DNA from: Pseudomonadota bacterium
GTDB taxonomy: Bacteria; Myxococcota_A; UBA9042; GCA-2863065
Direction of reading: 5' to 3'
DNA length: 64,000 nt
Assembly: GCA_005776585.1 (NCBI GenBank)
Contig: SXOX01000185.1
Span: 20,013 to 84,012 of the forward strand
Positions 59,431 to 64,000 of the stretch are shown here, piece after piece. The first letter of the stretch is position 1. The number at the start of each line of letters is the position of its first letter. Below the pieces are notes generated by a model. That model did not search any database, was not told the DNA's origin, and saw only the letters and a program-made list of their open reading frames with translations. A program made the translations under genes and the position numbers.

Positions 59431-59760
59431 CGGATCGCCGTCGTCGCAGTCGGCGGGCAGGGCGCACTTCTTGCCCGCGTCGGCCGCGATGTCGGCGTCG
59501 CCGGTCGTTGCATCCGCGTCGCCCGTCCCCGTGTCGGGGAGGTCGTCGATGGGCGGTCCCTCGTCGTCGTCGCTGCTGCCGCCGGCGTCGGTGTCTTTGC
59601 CGACATCGTTCTTGCCGCCCGTGTCCTGGGTGTCCCCCGGGACGTCCGGAACGTAGGGGTCCCCAGGAGGGTCCTCGGGTTTCGTGCACGCCCCGAGAGC
59701 GACGAGCGCCACGAGAGCCCACACGGCCACCGAATTCGAAAACACGCTCTGGATGCGCAC
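44029..59760 (-). CDS. Giant (~5243 aa) Cys-rich surface lipoprotein made of Dicty_CTDC-like repeats
   Basis: Single uninterrupted ORF; GTG start candidate MRIQSVFSNSVAVWALVALVALGAC (lipobox); acidic Asp/Gly linker; repeats such as CDDGNPCTADSCNQSNGTCSHPPANC over nearly the whole length. Confidence 0.9.
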   Translation of the reverse strand: MRIQSVFSNSVAVWALVALVALGACTKPEDPPGDPYVPDVPGDTQDTGGKNDVGKDTDAGGSSDDDEGPPIDDLPDTGTGDADATTGDADIAADAGKKCALPADCDDGDPCTIDTCNDQQGAGSGICSWSKLPTCYPCEAATLATDCAKHPTNGANKCLEASCKKTKDADKFGECVFTAITCFDGKSCTDDLCDPATGCNHPAKADCFDCGDASKTAAQWDDFCNSQFFCKTGYCDALQLGVCVFGAVNCDDGDSCTADACDEVKDECTHAPDKKPGCPCQDQTWCDDGLACTDDLCDQGFCINLVSVICDDGDKCTQDQCDPIIKACIHPADNVACPPINCCNQASECNDTNPCTYDLCDSDPTYIKSVVPNGCPGKKGACNHAPVLCQVGSDKCLEGSCDGTKLLPNGKDNPNYGKCVNKQKDCQDTDPCTLDFCDPATGCKHEVNPCDDLNPLTKDSCNPQNGECEHVSCGLCDDGNSCTNDIGDPVKCTCQNVPITCDDQSACTDDKCDSKSGCISTFKPCTDGDGCTIDSCDPKKGCVYTAVTCDDGSNCTKDICNPADGSCSYSAVSCGDGDLCTSDSCSPTTGCAHADVTCDPCPGNAKDVWCDLVVPAPKGKYPPECFASACTKSAGCSFINTCIVCTENAGCDDKSLCTDDICVIPLGAKEGLCSAKPKNCDDNDACTLDSCNPNTGSCNNTANGCEDTDKCSVDSCDKNKLGDVCNHVPKACNDANACTADQCNPQTGGCQYIAVGCDDKDPCTVDTCTPGGGCTNTPITCDDANVCTNSSCNKTNGACVHAPITCDDGNPCSQNSCDPLAGCFYPAKSCDDKNPCTIDTCNQQTGQCTSVAIVCADGNLCTDDVCQGGTCQFLPKSCSDKNACTKDLCDGQTGQCQNIDVNCDDGNTCTSDGCDKASPAVDGCYHTAKDCNDAVDCTEDSCDPISGCVNKLNPNLPGCAGKVCKLPIDDPLCNDNNACTTNGCTVATGKCFWTNKTCDDGLLCTTDSCNPNTGICSSTPKECNDKNACTVDACDKSTGLCSSTPKSCDDGNPCTADSCNQSNGTCSHPPANCSDGNPCTDDVCSPGAGCQNPAKACDDGNKCTMDACSPTTGLCVYSPVVCEDDKPCTANLCDKNVGCYYPPDSCNDGDKCTADTCNTSLGCVHAPITCEDGNACTVNTCDKASGNCQYPPKDCDDGTACTTDGCSNPGTTGTCTHVTLDCDDGDACSDDACDPKTGCTHTQRNCDDLNKCTTESCNPIQGCVYVFVVGANCKCGLDTDCDDKNPCTADTCTVATGACIYTPKVCDDQDPCSVDSCNPINGQCQTKPKSCDDKNLCTVDTCTAGTGACASTAITCNDGDPCTVDGCDSKLGSCTFPPKDCSDGKLCTKDACDPTSGNCASTAITCDDGIKCTLDACDTGTGNCTYTPKVCDDQDACTVDACEAGTGACTTSLKSCDDFSKCTLDQCDPKTGCKNPPVTCDDGNKCTNDQCNPLTGACSNNAIVCTDADICTANTCNPATGTCDFPNKCDDKDACTTDTCAADTGACTYGAKCKDSDPCTVDLCSGGACLFPSTCDDQNKCTIDSCNGGAGCSYTWDTKSPDCGPPDCKLDGDCDPYRMVDNPLKPGTKVIDYCVSAKCTITAGKGKCTFTPQGCDDANKCTFDKCLSNPIAGTFNCDHDATDCGDGNACTADVCLAATGACDHPPKVCDDQNKCTDDSCDTVTGLCVFATKNCSDNDNCSDDTCLKTTGVCDHKPKQCDDANVCTSDVCNKDDGACLHPGACDDKNPCTLDNCDASGGCTNPPKSCDDSKPCTQDSCDPTTGSCLNKPVDCGDGNECTIDACVADTGNCSHKPEFCEDGLNCTADSCDQTLGCLHVPRVCDDSSVCSQDSCNPATGDCINAPLSCDDGKKCTTDKCAEGVGCQNLAKNCDDKNPCTVDTCDVGTGNCVNTVNKCDDGNKCTDDACDSLTGLCLNTPKNCADTDLCTDDKCDAATGTCLHPVKPCDDKDKCTSDTCNKVTGCIYTLLVCKDTDGCTVDKCDPVKGCTFTKLNCDDGSACTTEVCNATKGTCDYTPVQCNDNDVCTNDGCDPIKGCTYQSKCDDKNVCTIDKCTKPAGTCSYTTVSCDDSNACTVNLCDAASGCIYPPLCKDADECTTDTCDPVTQACGHIPKNCNDNNPCTKDTCAKATGVCGHETFTCNDNNPCTKDVCDEATATCKFSTACDDKNPCTQDSCNPLTGACSNALVNCDDGNACTTDVCNALTGQCTYSVTSCDDKDACTLDSCNIFSGCLHDAIPCKDKDICTIDTCDPKAGCVFVPLGPTCPNPCPGGTQAECDDGNACTIDKCETNKNCTHTTPVCDDQNPCTDNGCNPLVGCVFPQKNCSDGNPCTQDVCDTGSGKCTNPKNTCNDNNPCTTDKCDAVAGCTNVYACNDANACTIDTCDPLLGCVNKQKNCSDGNLCTLDVCDKTNGACSNPVNPCNDGKPCTQDSILFCNPPGQNCLNALCDPEDGCLNPPESCDDGTVCTVDVCDPVKGCVHLSYCDDGDACTADVCSDTLACSHTQILCDDGDACTLNACLPEKGCIFQQKACNDQNECTTDGCNKATGICAYTLKVCNDSNKCTLDSCDTKLGCVATPINVAVDCDDKKPCTQDLCDVSTGCVHSAINPCTVPCPSGLDSDCDDGNACTASKCQDLGGTKGKVCTQTAISCNDANPCTIDVCDKVIGCQLKAVNCDDGLKCTTDFCDSGTGLCQHTIKDCNDFNACTADKCDPALGCVNTYACDDKDVCTKDLCDPVLGCQNPPLVDCSDGLNCTSDLCNKTTGVCSHVNLIETVCRDADACTQDLCDEQDGCYHEATNCDDGSSCTVDSCDPAKGCLHSNKCDDNDACTVDVCDGTTLGCSHGPVDCQDQVGGALNLCTIDTCNSATGCVHTPKNCSDQNACTTDTCAPLDGKCASKAITCNDGSVCTTDTCDLATGCKFTPINCSDGIYCTLDQCNGVTGCFNSALNPCTPPCSNDADCNDASVCTTDKCLGGKCQNSATTCADGNPCTTDACDKIGGCVFVPKNCADADPCTSDACAANGACVHVPLQCADTDPCTTDTCNATIGCTYTFGCDDNSQCTFDVCDSVAGCLHFAKDCSDFDACTKDLCNPGTGQCSYQPVDCNDDNPCTVESNALGQTCDKQHGCQYVPKVCDDGDTCTKDLCDATTELGCTTVSACDDQNACTVDTCSVATGCSYTPLTCTDGNPCTNDTCDPTKGCVFVKKSCDDGDACTKDSCSQATGNCAHEIVSCDDSSLCSNDYCDKLVGCVNTLVNCDDGNACTSDGCLPTLGCVHVAVNCNDGNVCTVDFCDGAKGCRNVGVVCIDSNPCTDDKCDADTGCAYPAKSCDDGKACTVDSCNSAIGCQNVPIPGVLCACTADSECNDLDPCTTDVCVQQGGNKVCKYNQKTCNDGDPCSIDFCVNGDCQHAPNLCNDGNLCTDDLCAAGVGCQNPAKACPDVGCPDGSDGTCGPLVFGDPCQIAKCDQATKTCKSLPRVCDDNSKCTTDVCDKAKGGCVATPIDCDDKNACTKDSCSPTTGLCAHDQIGACNDNDACTTDTCDQTTGCKYTPLVCDDGDKCTTDFCNVLLAKCLSTPITCNDGKACTIDTCDATTGACTFTFKDCKDTNLCTTDVCDTVTGSCVNSPVLCNDLNACTSDSCDTATGLCKFTPQTCNDGDNCTLDTCTNGTCKSVALVCEDGSPCTLDFCDANAGTCKSTLKPCNDGNKCTDDSCNPATGQCEFKALKCADLDRCTADSCNPTTGKCENVVLTCDDSDVCTRDFCNPTKSGADPCEHEKVATVCGQACTTAATCNDSNACTVDVCIGGKCLNTPKACADKIDCTYDTCTSATQLCVHTQYAGCVEYCAKAADCDDGNPCTQDECQGATGDVANGTCAWKPSLNCTPCPGGTDAECVPAVPNLCLEYFCDTSVPQNFTCGSKAKICNDEVTCTGEVDATLGTVACDPSRGCQFFSTANCAGCDADLDCDDLNPCTKDVCDLDKYKCQHQLVVCDDANKCTFSYCNPVDGLCVHKSDTVCTNRGTVCATSDDCLALGNKCLRSSCDPVGKTCIFESYNCNDYNSCTVDSCDPAVGCTFTKVAGSCVDGQCSASSDCDDDDACTSDACVLGQCSYEPVPNCPTIYCKTDSECVDDHTCTRDECYVGSSLCRHLAPDCVYSANPAIPANGSCIEGYGCTYLHRVPNGKPCNTTADCQEVDACSGYTCVAGACKLEGDNLCEDDDDCTFNICDSVKKACGHPADPTCSGACFADSDCPDVGVAGCAPPRCVEGACFQIEIACNDYNPCTVDSCNVATKKCEFVPIAGCTGCVTGADCDDGNACTTGVCTSGVCTFDLISNCLPCTLNAECGVSDICSFGQCDQTSHRCIVFKVPDCTKCNPTLPASTQAVACDDGNACTVDSCHAVLSFCLHVADPTLPKCGGWGGGPCTTNYHCNDGDNCTIDYCRTEENDPTSALKCWHDAVTTVTCPKNCTADMDCFDGNACTADRCDRVAGKCFWTATQCDDGKPCTSLTICDPTRGCVTTPDLECTASCATDADCDTGNKCAPGVCQSGKCAVQVLVCDDGNPCTLDTCKNGTCTSKTVAGCKGKCVTSLDCNDSDACTVDSCMPSGYCLLDPLECSDSNACTTDTCSKTNGCQFTKIINCKNACGTSDADCNDADVCTSDICNPTTHACTNKYNSNCGKKACAKDVDCFDSNACTFERCVNGFCESRTVACQDGLACTTEFTTTGSGANTVSKLACDPVTGCLLQPAIPCTATCVQDADCDDGLKCSVHKCLNGICQEPELVPIPPDDPCTKHYCDNLTGLIKTVSVPGCNWTGSCTTNADCDFGDKCNPATCSGAQGNCLSGEANCECFVVAIHCNDLNPCTTDACDPAVGCIFTALPGCQGCSNNADCNDFDLCSTDLCDTSTAQCSHTLIAGCRKCKLVSQELDCDDNNDCTIDLCDSTGNCYDLPSAVPECNIVKCTLDRECLDVDNCTVDRCDLVSGQCSHTAVECNDGNPCTVDGSALCDATNSGCMKLVDSTCGGKTCTQATDCPTLGPCYKTSCVAGKCSVALKSGCNDGNPNTLDTCDNATGVCTSDPASVFKVCTDPPGAPSAQCGNETQCTYSECFQGVCVYSPRVCNDYNPCTTDFCDTGSQSGCKFTVTPGCNGCSADDGCEDGNFCTDDLCAKNGQPQYKCGNSAKVGEPLCP

Positions 59761-59858
59761 ATGGTGCGTCGCTTCGCGAAGTCGCACACCCACCTCCAAT
59801 GACCTTCCCACGCCAAAACCCCGAGGCCACCCACAGGACGGCCGCTTCCCAGCGTGGC

Positions 59859-59888
59859 ATCTTAGGCACATCGTGGCCGGAGGATCAA
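59859..59888 (-). promoter_or_regulatory. Weak candidate promoter TTGATC-N18-TAAGAT for the giant gene
   Basis: Plus-strand gatcaa 59883-59888 and atctta 59859-59864; ~95 nt upstream of the GTG start. Confidence 0.3.
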
Positions 59889-59998
59889 ATCCCAGGGACC
59901 CCGTCAAGGCCGCTCCGTTAGCGTTCCACATGCGTGTCGCGAGCGAGGCACGGCCCGCCGCTCCGGGTCATCGATGACCCGCCACCGGGTGGCGCGTG

Positions 59999-60027
59999 TT
60001 GACACCGCCAGGCCACCTCCGAAGAAT
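59999..60027 (+). promoter_or_regulatory. Candidate promoter TTGACA-N17-AAGAAT for the Kazal-repeat lipoprotein
   Basis: Perfect -35 hexamer; ~60 nt upstream of ATG 60088. Confidence 0.4.
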
Positions 60028-60087
60028 GGGGCGTCAGGGCGAGCCCCCGGGCGGGAAGTGCGCGCCAGGCCGGCAGTGGAGGGGAAG

Positions 60088-61656
60088 ATGCAAATCTCAA
60101 CGTGGCGTCGTGAATGGCTTCTGGGCGGCGTGGCCGTGATCGTCCTGGTGGCGTGCACCAAAGAGGACCCGGCCGTGGCCGGTCCCGGCGGCACGGATGC
60201 GACCTCCGACACCGGCGGCCCGGCCGGAGATCACGGCGCGACGGGGAAGGACGACAACGGCGGCACCGTCGGCGGCGACGCGGACGCCGGGAGCACGACG
60301 GGCGACCAGGGGAGCGGCGCCACTGGGGACGCGGACGTCCCGCTGAAGGACGGGAGCGTCGAGGATGGGAGCACCACCGCGGCCGGTGACGCCGACGGTG
60401 GCTCGGGCACGACGACGGGGGACGCGGCCGACGGGGGCACGGGCGGCGATGGCGACGGCGGGTCGACGGGGACGGGAGACGTGGGTCCGGACGGCAGCGA
60501 CGTCCCGCAGTGCGGCTCGGAGGAGCTGCCGTTCTGCTGTGACAAGTGCGACACCTACTCGACCTTCCCCGTGTGCGGCAAGGACGGCGTGACCTACCCG
60601 AACGACTGCCATGCCTACTGCAAGTTCGGCAACGTCGACGACTACACGCCAGGGGCGTGCAAGAAGGTGTGCGACCCGACGTGCGACCAGTACACCAGCC
60701 CGAAACCGGTGTGCGATCCAAAGTCGAACAAAACCTATGCGAACATGAAGGAGGCGTGTTGCAATGGGCTGGACCTCGGTGAGGTCATGCCCGGCGAGTG
60801 CGGCGGTGGCTGTGGGCTCGCGTGCTCGGGCGACCCGAGCCCGCTGTGCGCGAAGCTGAACGACGGGACCACGAAGACGTTCACGAACTCATGCGTGTAC
60901 GCCGAGTGCGCCAACAAGGTCGGAGACGCCGTGGTCTGCGTGGGTGAATGCACCAACACAGTCAAGTGTGGCGCGTGCAAGGCCCAAGGGTGCAAGCCGG
61001 TCTGCGGCGAGAACGGCGTCACCTACCCCAACGCGTGCGTCGCCAACTGCGAGAAGGCCGTCATCCAGTCAGTTGGCGTCTGCTGTTCGTGTCCGACGGT
61101 GGAGACGGGTCAGGAAGTCTGCTCGACGTTGGGCAAGACGTACAAGAGTGACTGCTTTCTGAACTGCAACGGCGAGATCAAGGCGTACGCCGGAAAGTGC
61201 GTCGACGGCTGCGCCCCGAAGGAGGGCGACAAGAAGGTCTGCGGCAGCAAGGGCGGTCAGATTCAGGTCTACGCGAACCTCGACTGCGCGAAGAAGGACT
61301 CAGCGACGTGCATCTTCGAGGAGACGCCGGACTGCGCGCTGCCCGCGGTATCGCCGTGCTTGAAGAGCAACCAGGCCTTTGCACCGGTCTGCGCGACGCT
61401 CTCCGACGGCACCGGCGGGACGTTCGAGAAGTCCTACGTCAACGACTGCTGGGCGGGCTGCGACAAGGTAGACCTGTCGAAGACCAAGCCTGGCGTGTGC
61501 AGCCAGTGCCAGACGATCTGCCAGGAGGCAGAGCCGAAGACATACTGCGCCAAGAATCTGTGCGCGCTGTTCCCGAATACGTGCGTGCCGGAGAAGTGCT
61601 TTGGCGTGCTACCGGCCGACCTCACGAAGGACAACTGCCCGGTCGAGTGCCAGTAG
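60088..61656 (+). CDS. Lipoprotein with multiple Kazal/follistatin-like domains
   Basis: GGAGGGGAAG SD, signal/lipobox WLLGGVAVIVLVAC; G/D/T-rich linker; PVCGKDGVTYPNDCHAYCK and PVCGENGVTYPNACVANCEKA Kazal signatures plus several degenerate modules. Confidence 0.85.
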   Translation: MQISTWRREWLLGGVAVIVLVACTKEDPAVAGPGGTDATSDTGGPAGDHGATGKDDNGGTVGGDADAGSTTGDQGSGATGDADVPLKDGSVEDGSTTAAGDADGGSGTTTGDAADGGTGGDGDGGSTGTGDVGPDGSDVPQCGSEELPFCCDKCDTYSTFPVCGKDGVTYPNDCHAYCKFGNVDDYTPGACKKVCDPTCDQYTSPKPVCDPKSNKTYANMKEACCNGLDLGEVMPGECGGGCGLACSGDPSPLCAKLNDGTTKTFTNSCVYAECANKVGDAVVCVGECTNTVKCGACKAQGCKPVCGENGVTYPNACVANCEKAVIQSVGVCCSCPTVETGQEVCSTLGKTYKSDCFLNCNGEIKAYAGKCVDGCAPKEGDKKVCGSKGGQIQVYANLDCAKKDSATCIFEETPDCALPAVSPCLKSNQAFAPVCATLSDGTGGTFEKSYVNDCWAGCDKVDLSKTKPGVCSQCQTICQEAEPKTYCAKNLCALFPNTCVPEKCFGVLPADLTKDNCPVECQ

Positions 61657-61663
61657 CGCGCGG

Positions 61664-62494
61664 TCAGCGCGTCGGGCGCATCACGTTGTAGGCGTCGCGC
61701 CCGCGAGCGAACGCGATGAGCGTGAGCCGGCCTTCGTGCGCCAGCTCCACGGCCAGGGACGTCGGCGCGCCGACGGCGACGACGGTCGATAGGCCGGCGC
61801 GCAGGGCCTTCTCCACGATCTCGAAGCCGGCACGTCCCGAGAGCCACAGGATGGACTCGGTTCGTGGCAATGCTCCCGCGAGCAGGAGCGCGCCGATCAC
61901 CTTGTCCGTCGCGTTGTGGCGCCCGACGTCCTCGGCCACGGCGAGCACGCGGTGGTCGGGACCGGGCCCGAAGAGCACGGCCGCGTGCGTACCGCCGGTG
62001 ACCGCGAACAGCGGCTGGAGTCCGGCAAGCCGCTCGGAGAGCTGACCCAGGAGCGCGGTCGGCACGGGGGCGAAGCTCGGGCGCGGCGGCACGTGCCTCA
62101 GCACGGCCTCGATGCGGTCCTTGCCGCACACGCCGCAGCTCGTCGATGACACGAGTGCCCGAGGCCGAGCCGGACGGCGGACGCCCGAGGCGAGGCGGAC
62201 GAGCATGACGTTCTCGCCATGGGGCCGATGCGGATCGGCGCACGGCTCGAGCGCGGCGAGGTCATCGGCGCCTTCGATGACGCCCTCGGACCGGAGGAAG
62301 CCGGCCACGAGCGCGCGATCGTGGCCCGGGGTGCGCATGAGCACTGCGTAGGGCGCGCCCTCGATGCGCACCTCCAGAGGCTCTTCGACCGCGAGGTGAT
62401 CGCGTAAGACCAGGCCGGCGGGGAAGCGAACGAGCTCGGTGACCCTTGTTGCCGCAGACACAGCCGCAGACTCGGCCTCCGACTCAGGGCGCAT
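61664..62494 (-). CDS. fdhD: Formate dehydrogenase accessory sulfurtransferase FdhD
   Basis: SSTSCGVCGKDRIEAVLRHVPP CxxC motif; MRTPGHDRALVAGFLRSEGVI; AEDVGRHNATDKVIGALLLAG; LSGRAGFEIVEKALRAG. Confidence 0.95.
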   Translation of the reverse strand: MRPESEAESAAVSAATRVTELVRFPAGLVLRDHLAVEEPLEVRIEGAPYAVLMRTPGHDRALVAGFLRSEGVIEGADDLAALEPCADPHRPHGENVMLVRLASGVRRPARPRALVSSTSCGVCGKDRIEAVLRHVPPRPSFAPVPTALLGQLSERLAGLQPLFAVTGGTHAAVLFGPGPDHRVLAVAEDVGRHNATDKVIGALLLAGALPRTESILWLSGRAGFEIVEKALRAGLSTVVAVGAPTSLAVELAHEGRLTLIAFARGRDAYNVMRPTR

Positions 62495-63587
62495 CGACCA
62501 GCCAGCTCCGCGTGAGCGCATAGCTCGCGGCGATGGCCTCGACGCTGACGCCCTCATTGCGCTGGTGGGCCTGTGCAGGCTCACCTGGCCCAAAGTTCAC
62601 CGCGTCCACACCAATCTCGCTGAAGCGCGCGACATCGGTCCACGCCTGCTTCGGCTCGGGCTCCCCCGTGCGTGCAACCAGCCGCTGCACCAGAGGGTTG
62701 TCGAGGCAGAGCCGACCCGAGGGTGACAGGTCGGTGAAGACCACGTCGGCCTCGCCGGCCACGAGCGCGAGCACGTCCTGCTGCGCCTCGGCGAGGCTCT
62801 TGCCGGGCGCAAAGCGCGTGTTCAGGTTCATCGCGAAGAGGTCGGGCACGATGTTGCGCGTTCCGGTGGCCTCGACCATCGTCACGCTCGAGACCTCCTG
62901 GTAGACGAGCGGCCCCTGCGCGACCACGCGAGGCGCGAGGCCATGCAGCCGCGAGAGGAACGGCGCTGACTTATGTACGGCGTTTTCACCCTGCCACGGG
63001 CGCGCCGAGTGCGCGCGCTTGCCGTGAAACGTCACCGTCGCGTGTATGCAGCCGAGGCAGCCGACCTGGACGCGGTTGGACGTGGGCTCCATGCACACGA
63101 CGAGCGCGGGGTCATGGAGGAAGCGCTCCTCGTTCAGCAGCGTGGCGAGGTAATTCTGGTCGAAGGGGCCCTCCTCGCGCTCGTAGAAGACGAGCCCGAG
63201 ATCCACCGGCAGGCTCGCGGGGTCGAGGTCCCGTGCGAGGTGGAGCATGACGGCGAGCGCGCTCTTCATGTCGGAGGCACCGGTGCCCTCGAGCCAGTCT
63301 CCCTGAACGTGCGCGGGCCGATCCTGCCGGGGCGGGACGGTGTCCGTGTGACCGGCGAGGACGACGAGCGGGTGACCGGCGCGCCGCGGCGGACGAACGA
63401 CGAGGCTGTGACTCGATCGCACGACGGCGCCACGATCGACCGGCAGCGCGCGCAAGGTGGACTCGAGCCAGTCGCCCAGCGCGGCCTCATCGCCCGTGAC
63501 GCTCGGGATCTGGCACAGCCGCAGTGTGGTCTCGGCCAGGCTGCCCGCGTCGGTGGGCCCGCCCGGGAGGCCGGCGGGGACGCTCAT
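62484..63587 (-). CDS. dapE: Succinyl-diaminopimelate desuccinylase
   Basis: VLAGHTDTVPPRQDRP, GTGASDMKSALAVML, YEREEG, FHGKRAHSARPWQGENAVHK; coupled to dapD by ATGA overlap. Confidence 0.88.
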   Translation of the reverse strand: MSVPAGLPGGPTDAGSLAETTLRLCQIPSVTGDEAALGDWLESTLRALPVDRGAVVRSSHSLVVRPPRRAGHPLVVLAGHTDTVPPRQDRPAHVQGDWLEGTGASDMKSALAVMLHLARDLDPASLPVDLGLVFYEREEGPFDQNYLATLLNEERFLHDPALVVCMEPTSNRVQVGCLGCIHATVTFHGKRAHSARPWQGENAVHKSAPFLSRLHGLAPRVVAQGPLVYQEVSSVTMVEATGTRNIVPDLFAMNLNTRFAPGKSLAEAQQDVLALVAGEADVVFTDLSPSGRLCLDNPLVQRLVARTGEPEPKQAWTDVARFSEIGVDAVNFGPGEPAQAHQRNEGVSVEAIAASYALTRSWLVDAP

Positions 63588-64000
63588 ATCGCGACGCTGA
63601 AGGCGCGGAGGGCGTCGTTGAGGCTGGTCTTGCGATCGGTGGACTCGGTCCGGTAGCCAATGACCAGCGCGCACGGCACGTGGAACTCACCCGCCGGAAA
63701 CTGGCGCGGCCGCATCCCGGGCACGACGACCGAGCGCGCGGGCACACGGCCCTTGAGCGTGACGGGCGTGTCGCCGGTGACGTCGACGATGGGAGTCGAG
63801 CTCGTGAGGACCGTGCCGGCACCCAGGACCGCCTCGCGCTCGACGATGACGCCTTCGACGACGATACACCGGCTCCCGACGAAGGCGCCGTCCTCGATGA
63901 TGACCGGAGTGGCCGAGGGCGGCTCGAGCACGCCACCGATGCCGACCCCGCCCGCGAGGTGCACGCCTTGCCCGATCTGCGCGCACGAGCCGACGGTGGC
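63584..64000 (-). CDS. dapD: 2,3,4,5-tetrahydropyridine-2,6-dicarboxylate N-succinyltransferase, partial (gene start beyond window)
   Basis: Hexapeptide-repeat region HLAGGVGIGGVLEPPSATPVIIEDGAFVGSRCIVVEGVIVEREAVLGAGTVLTSSTPI; open to window end. Confidence 0.92.
   Translation of the reverse strand, partial: ATVGSCAQIGQGVHLAGGVGIGGVLEPPSATPVIIEDGAFVGSRCIVVEGVIVEREAVLGAGTVLTSSTPIVDVTGDTPVTLKGRVPARSVVVPGMRPRQFPAGEFHVPCALVIGYRTESTDRKTSLNDALRAFSVAI

Noticed and set aside
44029-61656. Cys-rich region considered as a prophage or mobile element
   Set aside because: No integrase, transposase, terminal repeats or phage genes seen; genes are lipoproteins and glycosyltransferases.

Overview
High-GC, gene-dense bacterial chromosome segment, probably from a Myxococcota-like or related deltaproteobacterial-type lineage (inferred from gene content, not proven). 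Housekeeping or metabolic genes: gpmI, rng, dapE, partial dapD, fdhD, an AMP-dependent acyl-CoA ligase, a fatty acyl-CoA reductase with a HAD hydrolase and a YkgJ protein, a FadL/OmpP1 porin, a crotonase, a class II aldolase, an EamA transporter and tRNA-Leu(GAG). The window also has an unusual density of predicted secreted lipoproteins (about twelve lipoboxes). Its centrepiece is one ~15.7 kb minus-strand gene (44029..59760, ~5243 aa). It encodes a giant Cys-rich surface lipoprotein made almost entirely of CDDxNxCTxDxCDxxxGxC repeats, resembling the Dictyostelium extracellular-matrix CTDC repeat (PF00526). This gene is translationally coupled (ATGA overlap) to a GT2 glycosyltransferase and a polytopic membrane protein. 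These are followed by two tandem paralogous GT-C-type membrane proteins and a B12-binding radical SAM protein. A divergent Kazal-repeat lipoprotein lies upstream. I consider this locus the best candidate for an undescribed surface/matrix assembly system. A 20-codon Pro-rich micro-ORF with a strong SD, an upstream promoter candidate and an abutting perfect hairpin sits inside the glycosyltransferase segment. Other notable items: a fused beta-helix/cytochrome-like lipoprotein, two pseudokinases, a lipoprotein whose signal-peptide codons overlap the tRNA, and a TetR-like palindrome upstream of the acyl reductase operon. All calls are from reading the sequence and supplied ORFs; no searches were run.
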